Positions 18,581 to 26,540 of a DNA stretch of 64,000 nucleotides are shown one piece after another (position 1 is the stretch's first letter; each line of letters starts with the position of its first letter). A program made the position numbers and the translations under genes. The stretch is from Croceifilum oryzae. Lineage in GTDB: Bacteria > Bacillota > Bacilli > Thermoactinomycetales > Thermoactinomycetaceae. The stretch covers positions 1 to 64,000 of the forward strand of contig NZ_JAUSUV010000012.1 of NCBI RefSeq assembly GCF_030814315.1, written 5' to 3'. Under the pieces are notes generated by a model. The model saw only the letters and a program-made list of their open reading frames with translations. It was not told where the DNA came from and searched no databases.

Positions 18581-19781
18581 ACTCTTCCCTCCTAACTGGA
18601 ATCGAACAAGTTAAAATCATCCCTTTATCTGCCCTTGAATTCAAATTCATCTTGCCGCCCAATGTAGCAAGCCTTTCCTTCATAGAGGTAAGGCCGAATC
18701 CAAACTTCACCTCTTCTACTCCATCACCATTGTCCGTAACTGCTAATTGAAGGGAATGTAGTTGAAAAGTTAGTTCAACTTCAATGATAGTAGCTCTACC
18801 ATGACGAATTGAATTGGTTAAAGACTCCTGCAAACAACGGATAAATGTCCAACTAATTGGGGTAGAAACGCTATATTCCTCTCCCTTCGTCTGCAGATAA
18901 ATGCTGATTCCAGTGCTCTTCGCAAATTCATTTATTAAGCGAATCAATTGTACAGACAAAGTAGCACCATCATTTTCAGCCATTTTATGTATATTGGCTC
19001 TAACGTCTTCCAAACCATTTCGCATCACATCTCGCAAATGATCTAATTTCACCTGCGCTTTTTCCGGATCTACACTCATGAGATAGGAGATCGCATCCAT
19101 TCCCATAATCACAGAGGTAAATGTATGCCCAATCGTATCATGAAGCTCTTTCGCCATCCGATTACGCTCTTCTATAATGGCCATTCTTTCTACTTGATCT
19201 GCATAGGTAACTAGAAGGTTATTTTGTTCTTGGATCGTTTGAAATTGCTTTTTATTTTCTTCGAGTAACTCTTTCTGTCTTTGATCAGAAAAAACAATCC
19301 GATTAAAACTATATCCCGATCCAAGGTTAATAAGTGCAGTCACACTAATCATCCAAAACTCACTCCACACATACTCATGCAGAAATGCGGAACCCAGTAT
19401 AAAGCTGACCAATAACAGAAATGTCCAGCCAATTCCTTTGCGATGATTCATATAACCTAATTGAAGACTATGAAACATGATTAAGTAGATAAAATTCTGA
19501 TCGATAGTCGCTACCAATATAAACAAGATTACGATATGGAAAATCTCTACCCTCTTCGCAAGCTTCAGATAAACCCCTTTCGTGTTCCAAAACCAAAACG
19601 AAAGGAAAAAAACTAGCAAAAACCAAGAAAATCCAATGATAGGTAATTTGCTCGGCACTGTCGTGGACATGTCATAAAGTAAGAGTCCTACGATTATTAC
19701 AAAATATAGACTCACAATAATCCAATCAAACCAGTGCCACCTTCGAAACTCATCTTTCATACTTGCAACACCACGCCTCAT
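18549..19781 (-). CDS. Sensor histidine kinase, NarL-partner (HisKA_3) type
   Basis: About 410 residues. Five or six hydrophobic helices in the first 165 residues with almost no extracellular loop, then a coiled coil, the dimerisation/phospho-acceptor motif ERNRMAKELHDTIGHTF (His at about residue 214) and a C-terminal ATPase domain with TDNGDGVEEVKFGFGLTSMKERL. This is the membrane-embedded, intramembrane-sensing layout often tied to cell-envelope stress. The start is uncertain: ATG 19781 has AAGGA close upstream, ATG 19760 is also possible, and ATG 19808 has no Shine-Dalgarno. Confidence 0.87.
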   Translation of the reverse strand: MRRGVASMKDEFRRWHWFDWIIVSLYFVIIVGLLLYDMSTTVPSKLPIIGFSWFLLVFFLSFWFWNTKGVYLKLAKRVEIFHIVILFILVATIDQNFIYLIMFHSLQLGYMNHRKGIGWTFLLLVSFILGSAFLHEYVWSEFWMISVTALINLGSGYSFNRIVFSDQRQKELLEENKKQFQTIQEQNNLLVTYADQVERMAIIEERNRMAKELHDTIGHTFTSVIMGMDAISYLMSVDPEKAQVKLDHLRDVMRNGLEDVRANIHKMAENDGATLSVQLIRLINEFAKSTGISIYLQTKGEEYSVSTPISWTFIRCLQESLTNSIRHGRATIIEVELTFQLHSLQLAVTDNGDGVEEVKFGFGLTSMKERLATLGGKMNLNSRADKGMILTCSIPVRREECGESKAFVSR

Positions 19782-19939
19782 ATAATCCTTATCTATAAAT
19801 AGTAGCATACACTTAATCGTTGTTTAGTGCTAAAAGTCATATGACTATGCTCACTAGGCAATGCATGACTGAATCAATAACATAGTTTACATAGGGAAAA
19901 TGGTTTATCAAATTCGCATCTAAAAGGAGTTAACCTTTC

Positions 19940-22936
19940 ATGACATGGTTTACAAAGTGGGCATTTCGAAATAAAGCGACCGTGATTGTATTGGTCATTC
20001 TGATCCTAACTCTAGGAGGAATTAGCTACTTCACACTACCAAAAGAATTCTTGCCATCTGTCAATCAACCTTCTATCTCGATTGTCGTCATGGGGCAAGG
20101 TGCAGATTCTAAATCGATTGCAAATCAAATAACAGAGCCAATTGAAAAATCGATGGATACCATTAAAGGAAAGAAGAATGTATTTTCTACTTCATCAGAT
20201 GGATTCTCCAAAATTGATATTACGCTCGATCACAATGTAGACATCAAGACAGCAAAGCAAGAAATGCAAGAAGCTGTCAATTCATTAACTTTACCTCAAG
20301 GGTACTCCAAACCAATCGTTTCCCAGTTAAATACAGATGCGATTCCTTTATGGCAAGTAGGCGTATCTTTTCCTAGTGAAATCACACGCGAGAAACTAGA
20401 CAAAGTGGAAAATGACATTATTCCACAATTCCAAAAAACATCTGGAGTATCTAGTGTAACAATCTACGGAAAAATGCATCCCCAAGTTGTGATCGAAGTA
20501 GATAAAGAAAAGCTAAAAACTCATCAAATACCGATCCAATCCTTAACAGGCATCCTTGAAGGGAAAAATGTAGCTGTTGCCTTAGGCAGTGAGGATATGA
20601 ATGGGAAGACAGCTAGCATAAAAGTTATTGGAGATGTGGATGGGGCCAATGCATTAGAAAATCTTAAAATCTCTGATCGCTTAAAAATCAAAGATATCGC
20701 CACTGTCAAAGTCTCTTCTCAGGATAAAAATACAAAATTCATCACTCGTGTCAATGGAAAAGAAGCCATTGCACTCTCCATGTACAAGGATCCAAGTGCA
20801 AATGCTGTTGAAACTGGAAAAGAGTTAAAAGGAGTAATAGATAAAGTAAACAAAAAGTATAAATCTGAGCTACAGATCACTACTTTAATCGATTTCTCCA
20901 ACTTCATCCTTAATTCCGTCAACAGTATGATGAAAGAAGTACTATTAGGCGCATTATGTGCGACGATTGTAATCCTTTTATTCCTACGAAACATCAAAAT
21001 TACTTTAATCTCAATCGTCAGTATCCCTCTCTCGATTGGGCTCACTCTCTACTTGTTAGATCTTTCAGGGGTTACTCTTAACATCATTACCTTGAGTGCC
21101 ATCGCTGTTGCAGTCGGTAGGCTAGTAGATGATTCGATCGTGGTGATTGAAAATATTTACCGTCGCGCCGAAAAAGAAGAATTAAGTAAGCAAATGATTA
21201 TTAGCGCCACGAAGGAAGTCGCACCCGCTATTACTTCCTCTACGTTGACAACCATTGTAGTATTTCTCCCTATGGGACTTGTACAATCCATGAAAGAGCT
21301 TTTACTACCATTTGCATTAACTGTTACCTACTCTCTACTTGCTTCTTTACTTGTCGCTTTAATCGTTGTTCCTCTTATGAGCACAGGGCTCTTACGACAT
21401 AAAAAGCAACACACAGCGAAACAACAACACCTCTTCTATAAGAAGATGATGAGCTGGTTCCTTAATCACAAATGGATTCCGCTATTACTCGCTTTCGTTG
21501 TATTTATTGGCTCTCTTATGTTATATGCTTTCTTACCCAAGGGAACACAAGAAGCATCAGATAATGATATATCTGTAACAATGACCCATCCCAAAACAGT
21601 CCCATTTGACACAGTGAAAAAACGAGCCTTTGAAATGGAGAAATGGGCCCGAGAACAACCTGGAGTCGATCAAGTAGCTCTATTTCTTGGATCAAATCCG
21701 GAAGATGCAAAATGGGGACAAGTAAAGTCGCAGAATCAGGCAGATTTTCTTATCACCATGAAAGATGGGTCTGATTCGAAGCTCATTTTGAAGAAAGTGG
21801 AAGAGCAAAAGACAAAATATAAGGATGCTGAGATTCGTACAACCCTCGTTTCCATGAGTGCCGCAAGTAGCTCCATCATCGACTTAGACTTAACAGGTGG
21901 CGATTCGAAAAAATTGATAAGTGCCTCCGATTTAGTTATGGACACTGTTAAAAAAATAAAAGGAGTCGAAAGCGCTAATAGTAATTTGGGTGAGCTGAAA
22001 CCAACTTATGAAATTAAGGTGGATCCGAATAAAGCGAATCCAGCCCAAATAGCTGCCCAGGTTCATGCAATCCTCAATCCGTTCCCAGTAGGGAAGATAA
22101 AAGTAGACCAAAAAGAGACAGATGTATTGGTTGATCTATCTACCTCCCTAAAGAGCAAGAGTGACTTGGAGGAGCTAAAAGTAACAGCTCCATCAGGCAT
22201 CGTACCACTTGATTCGATTGCTAAAATTAATGTACTAGAAGAGCCTACCTCTAAATTAAGTAAAGACGGGCACGAATATGTACGTATCGGTGTAAAAGTG
22301 GATTCAAAAAGACTCAATGAAATAAACGCAGAAATCCAAACGAAAATCAAAGATCTTAAGCTACCTAAGGACGTCACCTTTACCACTGGCGGAGCAAGTG
22401 AAACCCAGACCGAACAATTTACTGAGCTCTTTAACGTCATGCTCGTCTCCATTGGTGTTGTATATCTCATCATGGTCATGACATTTAAAACGTTACGAGC
22501 ACCACTAGCCATTCTAGTTACTTTGCCACTAGCCACAATCGGTGCAGTGGGTGGATTATTTGTTGCCCAAATGTCAATTGATGTTGGTGCTATGATCGGT
22601 GCCTTGATGTTAATTGGGATCGTGGTTACAAATGCCATCGTATTAATTGACCGAGTGAAACAAAATGAAAAGCATATGGGGATTCGTGACGCGTTATTAG
22701 AAGCTGGTAGTACTCGCATGCGCCCCATTCTGATGACAGCTATTGCCACCATCTTTGCAATGATTCCTCTACTCTTCGCAAAGGAAGCAATGGGAAGCTT
22801 GGTATCAAAAGGACTAGCAGTAGTTGTTATCGGAGGTTTAACAATCGCAACTGTACTAACACTCATTATTATTCCAGTCGTTTACGAGTTACTTTACTTT
22901 AGGAAAGCGAAGAAACAGCGATTCGCTAGTAAGTAA
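19940..22936 (+). CDS. RND family efflux transporter (AcrB/SwrC-like)
   Basis: 998 residues with the two-fold RND layout: TM1 at about 13-32, a large extracellular domain, TM2-6, then a repeat after about residue 500. The proton-relay Asp pair is present in GRLVDDSIVVIENIYRR. FFTLPKEFLPSVNQPSI-type sequence after TM1 is typical of the HAE-1/SwrC branch. In Bacillus SwrC exports surfactin and gives resistance to surfactants; the substrate here is unknown. No membrane-fusion partner gene is adjacent, as expected without an outer membrane. It faces the two-component operon across 130 bp. AAAAGGAG lies ahead of the ATG. Confidence 0.9.
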   Translation: MTWFTKWAFRNKATVIVLVILILTLGGISYFTLPKEFLPSVNQPSISIVVMGQGADSKSIANQITEPIEKSMDTIKGKKNVFSTSSDGFSKIDITLDHNVDIKTAKQEMQEAVNSLTLPQGYSKPIVSQLNTDAIPLWQVGVSFPSEITREKLDKVENDIIPQFQKTSGVSSVTIYGKMHPQVVIEVDKEKLKTHQIPIQSLTGILEGKNVAVALGSEDMNGKTASIKVIGDVDGANALENLKISDRLKIKDIATVKVSSQDKNTKFITRVNGKEAIALSMYKDPSANAVETGKELKGVIDKVNKKYKSELQITTLIDFSNFILNSVNSMMKEVLLGALCATIVILLFLRNIKITLISIVSIPLSIGLTLYLLDLSGVTLNIITLSAIAVAVGRLVDDSIVVIENIYRRAEKEELSKQMIISATKEVAPAITSSTLTTIVVFLPMGLVQSMKELLLPFALTVTYSLLASLLVALIVVPLMSTGLLRHKKQHTAKQQHLFYKKMMSWFLNHKWIPLLLAFVVFIGSLMLYAFLPKGTQEASDNDISVTMTHPKTVPFDTVKKRAFEMEKWAREQPGVDQVALFLGSNPEDAKWGQVKSQNQADFLITMKDGSDSKLILKKVEEQKTKYKDAEIRTTLVSMSAASSSIIDLDLTGGDSKKLISASDLVMDTVKKIKGVESANSNLGELKPTYEIKVDPNKANPAQIAAQVHAILNPFPVGKIKVDQKETDVLVDLSTSLKSKSDLEELKVTAPSGIVPLDSIAKINVLEEPTSKLSKDGHEYVRIGVKVDSKRLNEINAEIQTKIKDLKLPKDVTFTTGGASETQTEQFTELFNVMLVSIGVVYLIMVMTFKTLRAPLAILVTLPLATIGAVGGLFVAQMSIDVGAMIGALMLIGIVVTNAIVLIDRVKQNEKHMGIRDALLEAGSTRMRPILMTAIATIFAMIPLLFAKEAMGSLVSKGLAVVVIGGLTIATVLTLIIIPVVYELLYFRKAKKQRFASK

Positions 22937-22968
22937 GCATTGTGTATATAAGAATATCTTCTTAGAAT

Positions 22969-23010
22969 GACGAGAGCCCTAAGATTTAGAAGGGTTTCTC
23001 GTCTTCTTTT
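22969..23010 (+). terminator. Terminator after the RND transporter gene
   Basis: GACGAGA-CCT pairs with AGG-TTCTCGTC and is followed by TTCTTTTG on the plus strand. Confidence 0.75.
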
Positions 23011-23123
23011 GTCAGGAATTCAAAAACTACTTTTTTCTTATAGCACGACTCTATCTTCTTTTGTTAAGATAGGAACAAAAACTAACTTACAGAGTATCTC
23101 TCTTTTAAGCAGGAGGAACCTTC

Positions 23124-23900
23124 ATGAAGCCATTGCAAGCAGGAGCGTATCAATTCTCTCTCCCCTATCTCTCTACTCCTTCTTACACAAAAATGCTTGC
23201 GGCAAATCATCCCGTATCTACGGTAGATATCGAACTTCATATAGGACGCCACGATGATCTGCAGATTGGAAAAGAAGCTACCATTATTGCATTTTCATCG
23301 TATGCTGATCCCAATCATATCGCGCCTATGTTTTCCATGGTCCGAAATCTATGGCTCACAAAACATCGTTGGGAGATCCCTACCGATAAAATTCGGTTGA
23401 TCGAAGTCCATACTAAATCACATGATCCGAATGATTGGCATGAGTTAGAGATGAGTTGGGACAACACAACACACCGCTATCACGACCCCATATGGAAATC
23501 TATTCAGAGAACAGCATGGTACTATCAACAGTATCAAGAGAAGATAAATTCATATGCTTGGGATGCATATCAAACTTTCTCTGATATGGGGAAACATCGA
23601 CCTATCGTGTTATCACAATTATGGGAACAATGGTTACATAAATCCAACACCCCTTTCTGGTTGCTAAAAGTTTTGCGATCAGCTGACATCTATCTCCGTA
23701 CTGAGAAGATTCCATTACAGGCAACCGAAGTGGTATTAACCTCTCTCAAACATTTAACAGGCGTGAGTCTAGAAGATACGGATCAAAACTATTTACCTGA
23801 GGTAACCACCCTTTTAATCACCGAGATTCACAAGCTCCCTACTATTATCTCACCAGAAGATTATCAACAAGTACAATCAATCACCTCCATAGCACCATAA
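23124..23900 (+). CDS. Hypothetical protein, 258 residues
   Basis: No family recognised. No signal peptide or membrane segment, so probably cytosolic. The first half looks beta-rich and the second half alpha-helical with many Trp/Tyr (SAWDAYQTF-like, LWEQWLHKSNTPFWLLKVLRSADIYL). A clean GCAGGAGGAACC precedes the ATG and a strong terminator follows, so it is a real, monocistronic gene. A phage or mobile origin is not suggested by base composition. An in-frame overlap with another frame upstream has no ribosome-binding site. Confidence 0.7.
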   Translation: MKPLQAGAYQFSLPYLSTPSYTKMLAANHPVSTVDIELHIGRHDDLQIGKEATIIAFSSYADPNHIAPMFSMVRNLWLTKHRWEIPTDKIRLIEVHTKSHDPNDWHELEMSWDNTTHRYHDPIWKSIQRTAWYYQQYQEKINSYAWDAYQTFSDMGKHRPIVLSQLWEQWLHKSNTPFWLLKVLRSADIYLRTEKIPLQATEVVLTSLKHLTGVSLEDTDQNYLPEVTTLLITEIHKLPTIISPEDYQQVQSITSIAP

Positions 23901-23935
23901 AAAACCCCTTCGCATGTGATTTGCGAAGGGGTTTT
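23899..23935. terminator. Bidirectional terminator
   Basis: AAAACCCCTTCGCA pairs perfectly with TGCGAAGGGGTTTT around a 7-nt loop, between two convergent genes. Confidence 0.88.
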
Positions 23936-23955
23936 CGTTTAGAGCAACGATCGAA

Positions 23956-24657
23956 TTAGTCGTCGCTTCCGAGAATATTAAGCAAATGCCAGAAAATCAT
24001 GACAAAATCCATATACAACATTAATGCACCGTAAATCGCAATTTTGGTTGCACCTTCTTCACCAAACTGTGATGAGTACGCACCCATCTCTTTGATCTTT
24101 TGCATATCATATGCAGTTAGTCCACAGAAAATCAAAACAGCGACATAAGAGATAATGAGACCCATTGCTCCACTCTTGATAAACAAGATGTTTGCGAAAG
24201 TAGCGATAATAATTCCAATCAACAACATGAACAATAAAGAACCTAGTTTGGTCAGGTCTTTTTTGGTTACAGCACCAAAAATGGCAAAGACTCCAAACAT
24301 AGCTGCTGCAATTCCGAATGCAGATGCAATCGTGCTAACTTCAAATCGTGACATAAAAGCCGCGATTGTTAAACCATTAAGCGCTGCATAGAGAAAGAAA
24401 CAGAAGGAAGCAGCCGTAGCAGACATTTTTCCAATTCGTTTAGATAAAAAGATAACCGTAATAATCTCAGCCGCAACAACCGCATAAAAAATAATCGGTG
24501 TTCTGAGCATCGTAATGGCATCACTATTTTGCAGTAATACACCTGCGATAATGGCAGTCATCAATAAACCAGCAAACATCCATCCAAAAACAGCTGGCAT
24601 CATACGTTGTGTAAATCGTTGTGAACTTGTCACATTATTTGAGAAACCTTGATTCAC
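23956..24657 (-). CDS. Bax inhibitor-1 / YccA family membrane protein
   Basis: 233 residues with seven hydrophobic helices, the BI-1 layout. The N-terminus (VTSSQRFTQRMMPAVFGWMFAGLLMTA) and last helices (AIYGALMLYMDFVMIFWHLLNILG) match the YetJ/YccA group, which in B. subtilis is a pH-sensitive calcium leak channel. It stands alone on the minus strand with AGGGAGGATTACTC before the ATG. Function in this organism is inferred only from the family. Confidence 0.9.
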   Translation of the reverse strand: MNQGFSNNVTSSQRFTQRMMPAVFGWMFAGLLMTAIIAGVLLQNSDAITMLRTPIIFYAVVAAEIITVIFLSKRIGKMSATAASFCFFLYAALNGLTIAAFMSRFEVSTIASAFGIAAAMFGVFAIFGAVTKKDLTKLGSLLFMLLIGIIIATFANILFIKSGAMGLIISYVAVLIFCGLTAYDMQKIKEMGAYSSQFGEEGATKIAIYGALMLYMDFVMIFWHLLNILGSDD

Positions 24658-24735
24658 AGAGTAATCCTCCCTATAATCATTTAAATTTAGTATATTCTTA
24701 GATGTTTTCTAGAGCAATAGGTTTGTTAACAAAAT

Positions 24736-25635
24736 TTACTTATTTGGTACAATCTCCACATTCCCTAGTTGTTCCATCACTTGAATGAGAGCATGCGAAC
24801 CGTCTGGATTCCCACCATGTGCTTGCAACGAGCGAAGTAACTGTTGTACAAGAGCCGTACCCATCAGTGGAAGTTGCATCTGCTCTGCTTCTTGAAGGAC
24901 AATCCGTAGGTCCTTTTGGATAAACTCTACCGAAAAGCCTGGATCTAAATCTCCTTGGATGATACGAGGGGCGTAGTTTGCTAAAGCCCAAGAACCACCT
25001 GCTCCTTGTGTTGTAACCTCAATCATTTTCTCCACATCTACCCCTGCTTTTTTGGCATAGCTAAGTGCCTCTACCACAGCAAGCAAATTTAGGCCACATA
25101 GAATTTGGTTACAAGCCTTCACAGTTTGTCCCGCGCCAACCTCTCCACAATGAACAATTCGTTGCCCCATTGCTTCCAGAATAGACCTAACCTTATCAAG
25201 AACCTTCGCCTCTCCCCCAACCATAATGGAGAGAGTACCGTTTTGCGCTCCGATGTCTCCGCCGCTTACGGGTGCATCTAAGTAATCAATCCCCAATGCT
25301 TTAGCCTGCGATGCTAATTCACGCTCCGCTTCAGCAGCAATGGTACTCATATCGATTACTACTACCCCATTCCCAGCACCTTGAAACACACCTTCTTCAC
25401 CTGTTAATACAGCCTTTACATCAGGTGTATCTCCCACAATCGTGATAACCACATCACTTTGTTCTGCCACTTGCTTAGGGGAATCAGCAAGCTTTGCACC
25501 CCATGCTGTTGCTTCTTCCATCTTCGAGCGAGTACGATTCCAAACCGTAACCGGGAAGCCAGCTTGATGAATATTGCGTGCCATCGCACGCCCCATAATT
25601 CCAAGACCTACAAAACCTACTCGCAACTTACTCAT
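24736..25635 (-). CDS. NAD(P)-dependent beta-hydroxyacid dehydrogenase
   Basis: 299 residues. The Rossmann motif GFVGLGIMGRAMA opens the protein, DAPVSGGDIGAQNGTLSIMVGG is the substrate-binding segment, and the catalytic Lys is in GAGQTVKACNQILCGLN. These define the 3-hydroxyisobutyrate / tartronate semialdehyde reductase family (YkwC in B. subtilis). The substrate is not known from sequence. It lies 18 bp downstream of the thioredoxin-like gene on the same strand and is probably cotranscribed with it. Confidence 0.92.
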   Translation of the reverse strand: MSKLRVGFVGLGIMGRAMARNIHQAGFPVTVWNRTRSKMEEATAWGAKLADSPKQVAEQSDVVITIVGDTPDVKAVLTGEEGVFQGAGNGVVVIDMSTIAAEAERELASQAKALGIDYLDAPVSGGDIGAQNGTLSIMVGGEAKVLDKVRSILEAMGQRIVHCGEVGAGQTVKACNQILCGLNLLAVVEALSYAKKAGVDVEKMIEVTTQGAGGSWALANYAPRIIQGDLDPGFSVEFIQKDLRIVLQEAEQMQLPLMGTALVQQLLRSLQAHGGNPDGSHALIQVMEQLGNVEIVPNK

Positions 25636-25653
25636 ATTACGTCCTCCTATGAT

Positions 25654-26217
25654 TTATGCATTTAGTTTAGATAAACACGCTTGTACACTATTTTTAACAG
25701 ACAACCACAAATCTTCATCCGTTACCAAACGTGCGCGAAATTGCCGATACACCTCTGCCTGTTTAGTAGCAAACGTAGGATCTTCTTTTTCAGGGAGACT
25801 AGCTCGAAGGTCTGTGATAACAGCTTGAACCTCGTCCGCTCTTGGACCCCAGACCGCTTTCTCATTCCCCTCTTGGTCAATCCAAATAAAAATCGGAATG
25901 GCTCGAGCGGTTCCATTCGTTAAATATTGGTCCATCAATTCTAAATTCTCATCTCGATTGAGCAGACGGAGCGGAGACTGACATGATTCAGCGATATGCT
26001 CTATGATAGGAACGTTAAGCATAGCATCCCCACACCAGTCTGCCGTCAAACCAATCACACGTAGCTTTTGGTCCGCCAGCTTCAAAAAAAAGTCCTTATC
26101 TTCACTAGTTAATGAAAACCCTTGATAAACAGTGAGGAGGCCTGCTTTATTTGCTTTCATGGCTGCCACATATTCCTCGAAAGATATCCCTTTTTCAAAC
26201 CAAGACTGTAATGACAT
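25654..26217 (-). CDS. Thioredoxin-fold family protein with a single active-site Cys
   Basis: 187 residues. Matches the Thioredoxin_9-type family: helical N-terminus (SLQSWFEKGISFEEYVAAM), beta strand VIGLTADWCGDAMLNVPIIEHI at the active site, and RAIPIFIWIDQEGNE with the conserved cis-Pro. Instead of CxxC the site reads WCGDA, with only one Cys. The start ATG at 26215-26217 has AGAGG 8 nt upstream; the longer frame starts with an unconserved segment. Probable operon with the dehydrogenase gene that follows. Confidence 0.85.
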   Translation of the reverse strand: MSLQSWFEKGISFEEYVAAMKANKAGLLTVYQGFSLTSEDKDFFLKLADQKLRVIGLTADWCGDAMLNVPIIEHIAESCQSPLRLLNRDENLELMDQYLTNGTARAIPIFIWIDQEGNEKAVWGPRADEVQAVITDLRASLPEKEDPTFATKQAEVYRQFRARLVTDEDLWLSVKNSVQACLSKLNA

Positions 26218-26351
26218 ATGATTTACCTCTGCTTCTTTTTTGACATACAAATATGATTGGAGAATAAACTTATTTTATCAATTTCTGCACACTTGGATCT
26301 CTCTTGACATAGGTATAAGCACCAAGAATTTTCTCAAGGGAGGATGAACCT

Positions 26352-26510
26352 GTGCCAAAATGGCTGACTAAACAGCTGATGAATGCTTTTAGGCAACATG
26401 ACCGCAAACAAATTCTCTTTTTGAATAAATGCTGGTTTAGCTATACAAAGAAGGAGAAGGAAAAAGATAAAAAGCCATCCTCACAGACACAACTGGGCAA
26501 AGATATTTAG
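26352..26510 (+). CDS. cmpA: Cortex morphogenetic protein CmpA
   Basis: 52 residues, GTG start with AAGGGAGGATGAACC upstream. The sequence begins MPKWLTKQLMNAF (initiator read as Met) and continues to LNKCWFSYTKKEKEK, matching the MPxWLxxQMxxAF...LLNQCWFxY pattern of CmpA, a small protein that couples coat and cortex assembly in sporulation. In B. subtilis cmpA also lies beside the tex homologue ydcI, as here. The Lys-rich C-terminal tail is longer than in the 37-residue B. subtilis protein. Its terminator overlaps the stop codon. Confidence 0.88.
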   Translation: MPKWLTKQLMNAFRQHDRKQILFLNKCWFSYTKKEKEKDKKPSSQTQLGKDI

Positions 26511-26534
26511 AAACATCTGCCCAGTTGGTTTTCT
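26491..26534. terminator. Terminator between convergent cmpA and tex
   Basis: AACTGGGCA pairs with TGCCCAGTT with an inner AGAT/ATCT pairing, followed by GGTTTTCTTC on the plus strand. The left arm overlaps the end of cmpA. Confidence 0.75.
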
Positions 26535-26540
26535 TCGTAT

